Below are positions 21,821 through 32,618 of a DNA stretch of 51,346 nucleotides, piece by piece (the first letter of the stretch is position 1; every line of letters begins with the position of its first letter). Under the pieces are notes generated by a model. It saw only the letters and a list, made by a program, of their open reading frames with translations. It ran no database searches and had not been told where the DNA came from. Source of the DNA: Rachicladosporium sp. CCFEE 5018 (taxonomy: Eukaryota; Ascomycota; Dothideomycetes; Cladosporiales; Cladosporiaceae); the NCBI GenBank assembly GCA_002077045.2, contig KZ111182.1, positions 1 through 51,346 of the forward strand, given 5' to 3'. A program made the position numbers and the translations under genes.

Positions 21821-22217
21821 GATGTTGAGCTTTACAAGTAAAGCTGCGATCAATTATTAGCCGCACATTGACATCAGAGCTGGAGCTAAGGTTCGGCGTG
21901 TGGTTGTCCGAGGTCCAGGTACAAGTGGAGCTCGACTTGAGCTGAGGAGCTTTGTTATTTCGCATCTTGAAGATTTACGGCGTGCGCGACCGTGTCCGCT
22001 AAGCAGCCAGGTGACCATGTAGGGAAGCATGCATTCTGTTGCTTTCGTGCGGCGTCTCACTGTCAGCATACTGATCATTTCGTCCTTCAAAGCCGTTGCA
22101 TGCATTGTTCAATCGCAACTTCATCAACGCAGTACCATCCGCTGCAATGCTCCTTCCATACCCAACTTGATTCGCTAATAATCAGTCATGAACGTCGTGC
22201 CTAGCTTTCCTGCAACC
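21821..22217. other. Intergenic, GST upstream and SPT2 3' region
   Basis: About 400 bases. It should contain the GST promoter and SPT2 3' end; no distinct motif or gene noticed. Confidence 0.45.
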
Positions 22218-23267
22218 TCAGAACTTCTTCTTGTCCCTGGCGTTCTTACTAAGCGCCATGAGCTTCTGCTGCCTCGCTAGCTTCTCCTTCTTCAATCGCG
22301 TCTCCTCAGCAAGCGCCTCCTGATCCTCTTTGCGTGCCACTTTCGTTGCTAGCTCCTCTTCCTCATCGATCTCGTCCATGCGCGCCTCCATGTCAGATTC
22401 CGAGTCATAGTCGCCTTCGTCCTCGTCCTCGGCATCGTCGATGTCTGACCATGAAGCGTAGCCGCCGTACTTGCCTTGCCCTCCATACTTGTCTTTCGGC
22501 TTTGCAGGCTTCGCAGGTTGGCCAGGCGGTGCAGTACGCATGGTGCCTTGGTACGCGAGAGGAACAGGACCCTTTCGCATCGTTCCCTGGTACGCGACCG
22601 GCGCTGGGCCTTTCTTTAGCCTTTCACCGGGCTTGCCTACATTTGGCGTACTACTTCTACTGCGTCCCTCCTGCACTGCTGTGCTGCGATTCCGTGCACC
22701 TAGGCGATCTGTCCTCTGCTTCTCGATCGCATCCACTTTCATCCGATCGCGCTCACGCTTTGTGATCCGCTCGGTAGGCTTGTGCACAATGAGGGTACTA
22801 CCCGATGCCTTGAGCAGGGCCTCGGACTCCTTCGCCTTGGCTAAGATTGCAGCGTAGCCCTTCAGTGCAGGCTTCGGTGCAGCTACTGCAGATGTCGTAG
22901 TGGCGGAGGCCGGACCAGCCGATGTTCGTGGAGCCGGACTCGCGTGTGGCTTGCCGTTGCTACCAGTGAGCTGGAACCGGGATGCAGGCTTCGAAATGCC
23001 CAGGGTGCTGATAGCAGCCGTGACTCCATTTCCTGAGACTGCACGCGTCAAATCTGGTGGTACAGTCTTCGCTGGTGATCCAATATCTCCTGCTCGAGCG
23101 ACTTTGGGTGGCGGTCCAACGTTGCTGTTCTCGGCCTTGCGCTTCAGCGATCCTGCACCATTCGCGCTCATTGGTCTGCTGTCGCTTGCCCGCGGAACTC
23201 CCAACGAGGACGCCGCTGGTCGCATCGAGCCCACCCCGTTCCTCACCTCCTCGCGACCGCCCGTCAT
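22218..23267 (-). CDS. SPT2: SPT2 chromatin protein (histone H3-H4 chaperone)
   Basis: Spt2 binds H3-H4 and DNA during transcription elongation, suppressing cryptic initiation. The C-terminal SPT2 signature is clear: SWSDIDDAEDEDEGDYDSESDMEARM..DEIDEEEELATKVARKED..., ending in the basic LKKEKLARQQKLMALSKNARDKKKF (~res 255-349). The middle has the conserved AAILAKAKESEALLKASG helix, ITKRERDRMKVDAIEKQR, and two near-identical repeats KGPAPVAYQGTMR / KGPVPLAYQGTMR. The N-terminal third is disordered and basic (GSLKRKAE). I chose ATG 23267 (MTGGREEVRN), the first ATG in frame; the frame is open further upstream without an ATG, so a short upstream exon is possible. Family secure, start uncertain. 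Confidence 0.85.
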   Translation of the reverse strand: MTGGREEVRNGVGSMRPAASSLGVPRASDSRPMSANGAGSLKRKAENSNVGPPPKVARAGDIGSPAKTVPPDLTRAVSGNGVTAAISTLGISKPASRFQLTGSNGKPHASPAPRTSAGPASATTTSAVAAPKPALKGYAAILAKAKESEALLKASGSTLIVHKPTERITKRERDRMKVDAIEKQRTDRLGARNRSTAVQEGRSRSSTPNVGKPGERLKKGPAPVAYQGTMRKGPVPLAYQGTMRTAPPGQPAKPAKPKDKYGGQGKYGGYASWSDIDDAEDEDEGDYDSESDMEARMDEIDEEEELATKVARKEDQEALAEETRLKKEKLARQQKLMALSKNARDKKKF

Positions 23268-23764
23268 CGTAATTAGCGAGTCATGCAATTTCGGCCGTGA
23301 TACTGATGAATGCTGCCTGGCTGTCGACTGCAAGGAGCTATGCAGAATTCTGGAGACCGAAGGACCGAGTGAGCAGATTTTGGAGGAACAAGTAGAGATG
23401 TATGTTGAACGAGATAAATGATATCAGAGAGGGGAAATGGCACGATAGTGAATGGTGATATGAGCGGAAGGCTCTATGCACAAACGGAAATGGCGCCTGG
23501 AAGCCTCAGGCAGACAGCCCACCATGGAAATCTTGGCACCGGCCGCGAAATTGTAGTGGGACACCGCAGCCGTCACCTTCGATTGACTACACCCGACCAC
23601 ACATCCAGGACTCGAAGATTCAGTCTGCGCCCAGCGCTTAAATCGATTGAATTCTCCTGTTCTCAAACAACACCTCTACAGTACGTCCGCCGCACTGCAC
23701 ACTATCATTCATCGCACGAGCGACACTCCTCGGACAAACACTGACTTCACCAGATACCGACATC
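23268..23764. other. Divergent promoter SPT2 / RPP2
   Basis: About 500 bases between divergent starts. It may include a missed first exon of SPT2. No TATA or known ribosomal-protein promoter element was recognised with confidence. Confidence 0.45.
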
Positions 23765-24170
23765 ATGAAGCACTTGGCGGCATACCTCCTTCTCGGCTTG
23801 GCCGGCAACACCTCTCCTTCCGCCAGCGACATCAAGGAGGTCCTCTCCTCCGTCGGCATCGAGGCTGAAGAAGAGCGTCTTAACTCTCTTCTCTCCGAGC
23901 TTGAGGGCAAGGATATCAACGAGGTATGCCCTTCTTGTCTCAAACGGCTTCGACAAGAAGAGAGTCACATCCACTAACACAACACAGCTCATTCAAGAGG
24001 GTTCGCAGAAGCTGGCCTCCGTCCCATCGGGCGGTGCTGGCGGTGCTCCCGCTGCTGGAGGCGCTGGTGCTGCTGCTGGAGGCGAGGCTGCCGCTGAGGA
24101 GGCACCTGCTGCTAAGGAGGAGGAGAAGGAGGAGTCTGACGAGGACATGGGCTTCGGTCTGTTCGACTAA
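23765..24170 (+). CDS. RPP2: 60S acidic ribosomal protein P2
   Basis: Stalk protein that, with P1 and P0, recruits elongation factors to the 60S subunit. Two exons, 23765-23923 and 23988-24170, with a 64-nt intron (GTATGC..CTAACACAACACAG), giving 113 aa. The N-terminal dimerisation domain is intact: MKHLAAYLLLGLAGNTSPSA, then IKEVLSSVGIEAEEERLNSL. It is followed by an Ala/Gly hinge and the universal C-terminal tail EEEKEESDEDMGFGLFD, the factor-binding and ribotoxin-contacting peptide. The start MKHLAAYLL is canonical for P2 rather than P1. Confidence 0.97.
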
Positions 24171-24659
24171 GCGTGTCGCTCCTGGGCAAGGTCAAGGGAA
24201 GATGATGGACGGGTCTGGCTTTGGGAAGGCTCGTACGCTGAATTGGCTTCGGCAACGAACATACCGCTCACTGCATGTGCGATGTGATTCATGCCGTCCG
24301 TAGGGCGCGTGGAAGAAAGTACAGCAGTGAACGCATGGCCGCTCGCAAGATAGCACAATCGATCTTCGACGACACCTCAAGACTTCGGCCCTCTATGTCA
24401 TCATCCGTACTGCCTATGATTATTATCTCCGCGCATATCTGCGTAGCTGTCGTCTGTGAGTTTCAAAGAACTATCAGAGCCGTAGACGTTGTTTTCAGCG
24501 TCCACCCATAGGATTTTTGGTGTGCACGGACTTAGTTCGGCGAAGCCATGCCAAGCCTCAAATCCCACAATCGCCAAAGCGCACACCACCTCACGACAAC
24601 ACTTCACTGTTCCGTATCCACGACCTCCATCCTGCACATCGTCACTGATAATTGCAGCC
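24171..24659. other. Intergenic, RPP2 3' and RPS15 promoter
   Basis: About 490 bases between two co-directional ribosomal protein genes. No additional gene seen; RPS15 promoter elements not identified. Confidence 0.45.
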
Positions 24660-25404
<745 letters not shown>

Positions 25405-25807
25405 ATCCAGAACACCGGATCGACTGCACTGGTCAGATTTGATGCAACGACGGCCACGAACGAAAGTTCCGAGCTCGAAATGCATTGAGTTGGCGGTCAA
25501 AGCCTCGACACTAGTCACGCGCGAAGGCTATTGACAGGTAGTCAAGGACGTGACCACATTAGTTTGACGATGCACGGATAGACTGCATTCTCCTGTAGCA
25601 CCAAGCAATGAACAATGTGTACAAGCGTCAGACATTACTTCCAATATCCTTCCTTCCATTCCCGCAAGTCTATCATGAATGTCGTCAAGCCGCCAGCTCG
25701 CCTTCCCAACTTTTGTACGTCATTGAGTGAACCTCTCCCAGCCGAATGAGCGCGAATCAATCGCCACTATCGTCTTCCTGTATTCTCCATGTCCAAGCTC
25801 CAGATCA
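25405..25807. other. Intergenic between convergent RPS15 and PX-protein genes
   Basis: About 400 bases containing both 3' ends; nothing else recognised. Confidence 0.5.
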
Positions 25808-28800
25808 TCACTCCGCAAGCACCCCCCTCAACAACCCCCCAAACCCCTCTCCCATCTTACTCAACTCCCTAATTTCCGGCTTCTTCGGCTCCCCCGCCCC
25901 CCTCTTGAGCGCCTCCCGCTGCCTAACCCTCCGTTTCCTCTCACTCTCAAGCGGATCCGCCTCCTCATCATCGCCCTCACCTTCCCCATCATCCTCACTC
26001 TCGCCATCAGAATCCGAGTCCAAGTCCTGCAGATCCATGGCATTGAGTCCGAAGTCCGACGGCGAGAAGTTCAGCCCCGGTTTGGCAGAGGCGGAATTAG
26101 GGTGAGGAGCAGAGGCTAGCTTCTGGCGGGTTTTGTCGTTATGCCACTTCTTGCGCGCCATTTGCCAGCGGATGAGGGAGTTGATTTCACGGACCACGAG
26201 GTCTTTGTCTACGACGTGGGAGTCTAGAGCGCCGAGGAGCAGGGCGTTCATATCCAGCTTCCCGCCTCTAGGTCCATTGCGTAAGAAATCGAGGATATTT
26301 TCGATCCAGGCCATGAGCTTGTCGAAGAGACCGTTATCGTGTAAGTGGACTTCGTGGACGAAGGAGAAGAGGTTTTCCTCGTGCCGGGCGCAGACGTCTA
26401 TGAAGGATTGCACTGTTTGGTTTGGGTCCGCGGAGACGTCTTGCCGTTGTGCTTTTTCGATCGTGATTATGGCGTCGTCGACGAATTTGGAGAAGTCGGT
26501 GACGCTGTTGTAGACGTTTGCGGATTTGTAGACGCGGACGAGAGGCTCGTAGAAGATTGTGAACAAGTCGCGAAAGAGATGGAGAGTCGTGGGTTCTTCG
26601 ATGAGGCTGAGCATGGCTTCCTTGTCCCGCTTCCGCGTGTGGAGTTTGAGGAGATGGTTGAGGTGCGCGTAGAGCTCTGCGCTTTCCCGCATGCTTGGAT
26701 CTGCGGCTGTAGGGGCGAGTAAAGCAGTGTTGAAGGCTGCGTAAGCGTTGAAGGACTCTGCTATCTCGGTCTCTGTGAGTTCGGGGGCGAGGACGGGGGT
26801 TTGCAGGATCTTCAACAGCAGATCGACACCTTCTTCCGCTGCGTCGGCACGGAGGGCGTTCTTCAGTGGTATTGATGCATTGGTGTAGGTGGCTATTTTG
26901 GAGGTGTAAGTCGGTCGGTCGATCTTTGTTGAGAGTGTGTCTATCGAGCGTTGCAGCGTCCGGATGCCGTCGCCTATCGCGAAGCCGAACATACGTTGGA
27001 GCAGAGATTTGGCGCCTAGCGGCTGTGCCATAAAGAGATCCAGCACGCCTTTCATCACTGCAGCAGGATTGGTAAACCGGATGACCTGCTTCAGTGCTGT
27101 ATAGGGCACAAGGCTGTGCAGGCGTTTCAGCTGTGCGAAAAGCTCAGGACTGTTGTCTTCTGCCAAGAACAGGTGATAAAGCGTCGCTGCTACTTCTATC
27201 CTGAGCCATTCGCAGACTTTGCGGTACTCGGGATCGAGCTCTGTTATACTGTTCTTGATCTTGATCTCGCCGAAGAGGTTTCGAAGCCCGTTCTTCTCGA
27301 TGACTTTCCGGCGGAACTTCTCCATATGCACATCTAGCTCTTTGGCACGCTGATTGGCGATCTCGAAGAAACGCCGTTGCTCTTCCATTCGCTTCTCGTC
27401 CATGTCTTTTCTTCGCTCGATGTCAATCAGCTCTTCATCCGAGAGCTTCGTTGTATTGGCAGTCAAGAACTCCTCCATTGCTTTGCTGCCAGCGATTGTC
27501 TCATTTTGTAGGAAGTTCCGCAAGAATGCCCTCAGTGAGACCCTCTGGTCTTCTCTCACCAGTATCTTCCCTGGGGCTGGCGAAGCATCTCTTGAGGGCG
27601 TCAAGTGCGCACTGGAGTCCATACTCGCTCTCGGTGATGCCGTCCCAGGTGCAAGAGACGTCCTCGAGCTATTCCTCTTGTGCGCAGTTGTGCTTCCACC
27701 CCAAGCTGGTAGCCACGCTCGGAGTCCACCACCTCCGTCCGCACTCAACTGATCTGGCGGTGCTAGCCCAGTACCCTGTGTCGACAAGGAGCTCACACTG
27801 GACGCATCGTCATCGTCAGCACCACCAGCGTACACTGAATGACTCTTGTTCTTGCTGGGGAGCGGTGGTAACACTTTCCCTGGTATCTCAACACGTAACT
27901 TCTTATGCATCTTGACAAAATCTCCAAATCGCCTGGCCACATAGTATGGCTGACCGCTATTCCTCTTTACTCTCAACAAGAACTCAGCATGCGAGTGATG
28001 TCGCACATGTCGCTTCAAAGTCACAGTCCTGACACCCGCAACATTGACATCCCATCCGTTAATCTTGTTGCCCTCGGGTATGTTCGCCATCAGGCCATCC
28101 TCATTCGCGCCGCGGTCGACGACCTCCATCTCACTGAAGCGAATCCTCTCCTCATAGCCAGAGGCTGTAGGGATGCCAGACACCATCATGAGCTCCACCA
28201 GCTTCGTAGCCTTGAGCGCTAGCTTCGAACGTTTCGTAGCTTCTAGCCGATCTTCGGACGACGAGATCTGCTTATTCGCAAAGTTCTCGAGGAAGACTTG
28301 CAGCTTATCTTGCCAGAAGTCTTTCTCCTTGGCCTGGTTGAGGAAGGGGAAGTTCCGCACAAAATGCACAAAGATATATCGCAGCAGTGGAAGCTCCGAG
28401 TCTTCTGGAGGTACTTCGCCTGCTTCTGATCGGAAAGGTGCGCCGAAGCGCTGGAGCGCGGTGGGGTGGGAGAGCTCTCTAATCTCCCATTGTGTCTGCT
28501 GGCTAAGAAGCTCGCGCTTGAGGTAGTGCTCTTGCTTTCCCGTGAGGAGTGATCCAGGTGGAGGGATTGTCATCTTCGAATTGTATGACATGGAAGACTG
28601 GAGTCGCTCGAGTTTCTGGCGTTGCAGAGGATCTTGCGGGTCATAGGAATGAGGTTGTGCGGACTCGTAGGTCGTGGGTGACTGGGACTCGGGCGCGTCT
28701 ACAAAGTCATTCATACTGTCCATTGTGCCTGCGCGGTCCAATTTGCTCTTGCTAAGTCCGGGAGTGCGGTTCGTGAGTTGTACCTTCCTTGGGTCGAAGG

Positions 28801-28834
28801 CTGAGCCATTTGCGAGGCCGCCGTTGGAGCTCAT
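25808..28834 (-). CDS. PX domain protein with PXB and DUF3818 domains (YPR097W-like)
   Basis: A single exon, 1008 aa, start MSSNGGLANGSAFDPRK. The order is a disordered N-terminus; the PX-associated PXB domain (~res 95-240, SLLTGKQEHYLKRELLSQQ, LRYIFVHFVRNFPFL); a PX phosphoinositide-binding domain split by a Ser-rich insertion (~res 285-330 AEFLLRVKRNSGQPYYVARRF, PPLPSK, then ~430-465 LRAFLRNFLQNETIAGSKAM); a helical region starting EELIDIERRKDMDEKRMEEQ; and the large DUF3818 domain (~500-900). The C-terminus is acidic then basic (SDGESEDDGEG.., ERKRRVRQREALKRG). Matches yeast YPR097W-type proteins that bind endosomal or vacuolar membranes and affect lipid distribution; that role is by homology. 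No membrane segment. Confidence 0.9.
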   Translation of the reverse strand: MSSNGGLANGSAFDPRKVQLTNRTPGLSKSKLDRAGTMDSMNDFVDAPESQSPTTYESAQPHSYDPQDPLQRQKLERLQSSMSYNSKMTIPPPGSLLTGKQEHYLKRELLSQQTQWEIRELSHPTALQRFGAPFRSEAGEVPPEDSELPLLRYIFVHFVRNFPFLNQAKEKDFWQDKLQVFLENFANKQISSSEDRLEATKRSKLALKATKLVELMMVSGIPTASGYEERIRFSEMEVVDRGANEDGLMANIPEGNKINGWDVNVAGVRTVTLKRHVRHHSHAEFLLRVKRNSGQPYYVARRFGDFVKMHKKLRVEIPGKVLPPLPSKNKSHSVYAGGADDDDASSVSSLSTQGTGLAPPDQLSADGGGGLRAWLPAWGGSTTAHKRNSSRTSLAPGTASPRASMDSSAHLTPSRDASPAPGKILVREDQRVSLRAFLRNFLQNETIAGSKAMEEFLTANTTKLSDEELIDIERRKDMDEKRMEEQRRFFEIANQRAKELDVHMEKFRRKVIEKNGLRNLFGEIKIKNSITELDPEYRKVCEWLRIEVAATLYHLFLAEDNSPELFAQLKRLHSLVPYTALKQVIRFTNPAAVMKGVLDLFMAQPLGAKSLLQRMFGFAIGDGIRTLQRSIDTLSTKIDRPTYTSKIATYTNASIPLKNALRADAAEEGVDLLLKILQTPVLAPELTETEIAESFNAYAAFNTALLAPTAADPSMRESAELYAHLNHLLKLHTRKRDKEAMLSLIEEPTTLHLFRDLFTIFYEPLVRVYKSANVYNSVTDFSKFVDDAIITIEKAQRQDVSADPNQTVQSFIDVCARHEENLFSFVHEVHLHDNGLFDKLMAWIENILDFLRNGPRGGKLDMNALLLGALDSHVVDKDLVVREINSLIRWQMARKKWHNDKTRQKLASAPHPNSASAKPGLNFSPSDFGLNAMDLQDLDSDSDGESEDDGEGEGDDEEADPLESERKRRVRQREALKRGAGEPKKPEIRELSKMGEGFGGLLRGVLAE

Positions 28835-29891
28835 GTTGCCTCACTGGAGCGCAAACAACGATTGTGTGGGTACAGAAACGCGAGAGGCATCGACGACAAA
28901 CCCTTTGCGTACATGCAACCCACTTCACGGGCTTTGCACGGTGCAGCCAGACGACGCGTATGTGCAGTTCTAGAGCTGCATGCATGACGTGCGCCACTTT
29001 CGCCAATTCACTGCCAACTCCGCCGCATGCGATGATGAACCGACAACTACGAGAATGCGAGGGGGCCGCAGCCAGGCGACGAAGCTATCGACTACTCTCT
29101 GTGTCTGCAACTACGACTGCGCCTGCGCCTGCGCCTGCATCAATCCGCCTACAAGCACACAGGCGATAATCTTCGAAGATCGACGCTGACAAGAGCACCG
29201 AAAGTGCCCGCCTCGCACGGCCCGCTCGTTCCAACACCGTGGATCACAAAGCTTGGCTCGGCCGCCGGATCAGCCTTACGATATGGCCTTGGCTTTTGGC
29301 CAAGATCTTCTTCGTGTTAAAAAAGTGAAGTCATTGGCGTATCCGGAAGGACGAGATCGCACCCCTGCTGTGCGTTCGCTGAGAGACCACAGAAAGACGT
29401 GACCATGTGTGAAGCAGTATAAGTCAGCATAGCAGCACAATGCCACGCAGGTCAAACATTGCCTCGAAATGGTGACAAGAACGGTAACATGGACATAGTC
29501 AATTCTGCCACGTTCAACACACTTATTGCTAGGTGTGAAATAAGGTATGGAAGCGTAGACCACACATGTATCCTGTCTGGTAGCAGAACTGCGTAGTCAG
29601 CAGCGAGTCACGCAGCACGCCATGGTCGCACCAAGTGGATCCAACATGCCTCAGGACGCCAGAGCCGATCCGTTGCGCTTAACATCTGTGACCACCCAGG
29701 ATCGCCTCTGTTTTTCCCCCCCCCATCTCACGTTTGCGTGCATATGATGAAGCTGCAGTAGTGACTGCAGAAGCCCTCTATCAGCAGCGCACGCCGAACT
29801 TTCGCTTCTGCTTACCACATCGCGTTACTCACACGGCCCCGTCCGCCTAGCCCGAGCATGAAACCCATGCAGGTCCGTCCCCTCTTCGAGA

Positions 29892-29897
29892 GATAAG
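29892..29897 (+). promoter_or_regulatory. GATAAG site upstream of the permease
   Basis: GATAAG, with another TGATA a few bases on, about 410 bases before the permease ATG. HGATAR is the binding motif of AreA/Nit2-type nitrogen regulators, which often control amino-acid and polyamine permeases. Function inferred. Confidence 0.35.
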
Positions 29898-30105
29898 AGC
29901 TGATACAGGGCCACAGACCAGGACTGTGATTGCCTGCCGTCCAGCACCTCGTCCAACACTCCTGGAGCTTGCACGCGAAGTCGTGGGTATCGGCACTATC
30001 GTTCAGACCTGTGGGTGAGGTGCCGTGCGACCGAAGGAGGCCGATTAGAGCTACCACGCGAAGCTGGGTAGTCGGCATGCAGCCACAACGGCCGTGCAAT
30101 GGGAC

Positions 30106-30112
30106 CTTATCT
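30106..30112 (-). promoter_or_regulatory. AGATAAG site (reverse strand) upstream of the permease
   Basis: CTTATCT on the plus strand equals AGATAAG on the minus strand, about 190 bases before the permease ATG. Together with the site at 29892 it gives a pair of GATA-factor sites, consistent with nitrogen control of the permease. Confidence 0.4.
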
Positions 30113-30302
30113 CGACCACCCAACTCGATGTCGGAGCTGTATCAGTGTGAAGCGAAGTAGGTGGTAGTGCTTTTGTTCTCTCATGATTGTCTTCCGCATC
30201 TTTATACATATCCCTCCTACCATCTGAAGTCTCCTACAGTGCCATCGAGATCAGCACAGCACCGGACATCACATGCGATACGACTAAGCTCAAAGCTTCA
30301 GC

Positions 30303-32144
30303 ATGGCTGCCCGTGACAACAGCACGACCTCAAGCGTCGGCGCACAGCAGCGCGACCGTAAACGCAGCGTCGCCGAGGAACCCGTAACCTCCGTCCTTTC
30401 TGGCGGCGACGTCCCCGTGCCCCGCGACGGTGAGACCTGGGATGCCGACGAAGAAGTCCTCGCAGCACTAGGCTACAAACCCGAGTTCAAGCGCGAGTTC
30501 ACGCTCTGGACGACTTTCTGCGTGTCCTTCGCTGTACTTGGCCTGCTGCCGTCCTTTGCATCGACACTGTACTATGGTATGGGGTATGCGGGTACGGCAG
30601 GCATGACGTGGGGCTGGCTTGTTGCGATGATTGGCATACAGAGTGTGGCTGCTAGCATGGCAGAGTTGTGTAGTAGTATGCCGACATCGGGCGGTCTTTA
30701 CTACGCTGCGGCTGTGCTCGCTGGCCCTCGTTGGGGCCCCTTGGCGGCGTGGCTTACGGGGTGGAGTAATTGGTTTGGGCAAGTCACCGGAGCGCCGAGT
30801 GTGAACTACGGAACTGCGGCTATGATATTGGCGGCGGCGAGTATCCAGAACCCGGATTACGTGCCCAATGACTATCAGGTATGCTGTCCATCGACTGGTG
30901 TAACTGGCACACGCTGACTCGAATCAGACATTCCTTCTGACGATCTTCATCATGATCATCCACGCCTGTATGGCCTCCTTTCCGACCCGCTGGATCGCAA
31001 AAGTCAACAGCGCCGGCTCGACCTTCAACATGATCGCTCTGGTGATCGTCATCATCATCATCCCCGCAGCCTGCGACCGCACAGCCCACGGCCTCTCAAA
31101 GTTCAACCCAAGCAGCGCAGTCTGGGGCGACATCTACGAAGGTACCTCCTACCCCGCCGGAGTTTCGGTCCTCATGTCCTTCATCTCAGTCATCTGGACA
31201 ATGAGCGGCTACGACAGCCCATTCCATCTCGCAGAAGAGTGCAGCAACGCCAACATCGCCTCTCCACGGGCCATCTTCATGACGTCCGCAACGGGAGGGA
31301 TCTTCGGCTGGTTCCTTCAGCTCGTGGTGGCTTACACAGTCGTCGACATCGATACTGTGCTCGGATCCGATCTCGGCCAGCCCTTCGCCGCCTACCTCGT
31401 AGACGTCCTGCCCAAACCCGTAGTCCTCGCAGTCCTTAGCCTAACAATCATAGCCGGCTTCGCCATGGGCCAAGGCTGCATGATCGCCGCGTAGGTCAAC
31501 CCTCTCGTCGCAATCCACCATTGTCTAATGCTAACACATTCCACCTCAGCTCCCGCGTAACCTTCGCCTACGCCCGCGACGACTGCCTTCCCTTCTCCTT
31601 CCTGCTGAAGAAAGTCAACACCCGCACGCGAACGCCTGTGAACGCCGTCTGGTTCAACTGCCTCGTTGGTTGCCTGGTTCTACTTCTCATCTTCGGCGGC
31701 AGCATAGCCATAGGCGCGATCTTCTCCATCGGTGCCCTCGCTGCTTTTGTGGCTTTCACGATCCCGATCTTCATTCGCGTCTTCTTCGTCGGGAATAACT
31801 TCCGCCCTGGCCCTTGGAATCTGGGTCGGTTTAGTATTCCCATTGGGGTTGTGGCGAGCGCGTTCGTGGCACTCATGGTGCCGATCCTCTGCTTACCCTC
31901 CGTGACGGGGAGTGATCTGGACGCGAGCGGTATGAACTGGACGGCTGTGGTTTATGGCGGGCCAATGATTCTGGTGATGATTTGGTGGGTTGTGAGTGCG
32001 AGGAAGTGGTTCAAGGGGCCAAAGGTCAATGTACAGCATATGATGTTGGGAAATGAGGGGGCTGTGATTGAGGGGAAGGAGGCGGGGAGTGGGAGTGAGG
32101 ATGGGGAGGCTGTTGTTGTGGATGGGAAAGGAAAGGCGACTTGA
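30303..32144 (+). CDS. APC-superfamily amino acid/GABA/choline-type permease
   Basis: Plasma-membrane permease of the APC superfamily, closest in style to fungal GABA (Uga4) and choline (Hnm1) permeases. Three exons: 30303-30878, 30928-31490, 31550-32144, giving 577 aa. The introns are 49 nt (GTATGC..ATCAG) and 59 nt (GTAGGT, branch GCTAAC, CTCAG). A cytosolic N-terminus with LGYKPEFKREFTLWTTFCVSF leads into TM1. The signature TSGGLYYAAA follows TM2 and is typical of the family. About 12 hydrophobic segments are visible, including MIALVIVIIIIPAAC and NCLVGCLVLLLIFGGSIAIG. SGYDSPFHLAEECSNANIASPRAI is the conserved cytosolic loop after TM6. The C-terminus is short and Gly/Glu-rich. The substrate cannot be assigned from sequence; GATA sites upstream suggest nitrogen regulation. 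Confidence 0.9.
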
Positions 32145-32618
32145 GAGAGCATGATGTGATGTATCACGTGCGGGTCTCTGGAGTTGAAGCATGACAATGG
32201 AAAAACGAGTGCGCGGACTCTTCTCTTTTCTGCGGTCTCGTCCCGATTTGGTTCTATATGCGTGCCCGCGCATGTCTTGTCGTCAGTCATGCCTTCGTGA
32301 GCGGACTGTCCCCGATCGCGGCATAATCAAGGAGTTCTTCAATTGCTACATTCTCGAATCAGGCCCTATGTGCTGCTAGGCTCTAAAACCTTTATCGCAC
32401 ATCGTTCATGCATCGCGACCAACCAGGGTGTCTGACATACAATTGTGTGGCCGCCTAAATCACTCGAGCTTCGTGGCAGCCTTCTGTACCACTTTGACTG
32501 CTATCAGCTGGTCGATCACGAGACGACTTGTAGACAGCCCAGAGTACAGTCCTTCCAGTCTAGCGCGTCCTGGACTATGCTTCTCGTCGTTTAAAGTACT
32601 TCAGCACTTCCGAACACC
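32145..32618. other. Intergenic between convergent permease genes
   Basis: About 470 bases with the 3' ends of the APC and MFS transporters; nothing else recognised. Confidence 0.5.

Larger units (their letters stand above)
28835..30302. other. Intergenic, 1.47 kb between divergent PX-protein and permease genes
   Basis: No convincing gene. It contains a hexanucleotide run of (TGCGCC) units around 29112-29135, a homopolymer T5C9 tract at 29711-29724, a short hairpin CTTGGC..GCCAAG near 29288-29304, and two GATA sites near the permease start. The length suggests long regulatory regions for both genes. Confidence 0.5.

Noticed and set aside
23424..23530. Upstream first exon for SPT2
   Set aside because: No ATG-containing frame with a usable donor could be joined to the SPT2 frame; the start was left at 23267.
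29711..29724. T5C9 homopolymer as a functional element
   Set aside because: A single homopolymer run is better explained by slippage; no associated signal.
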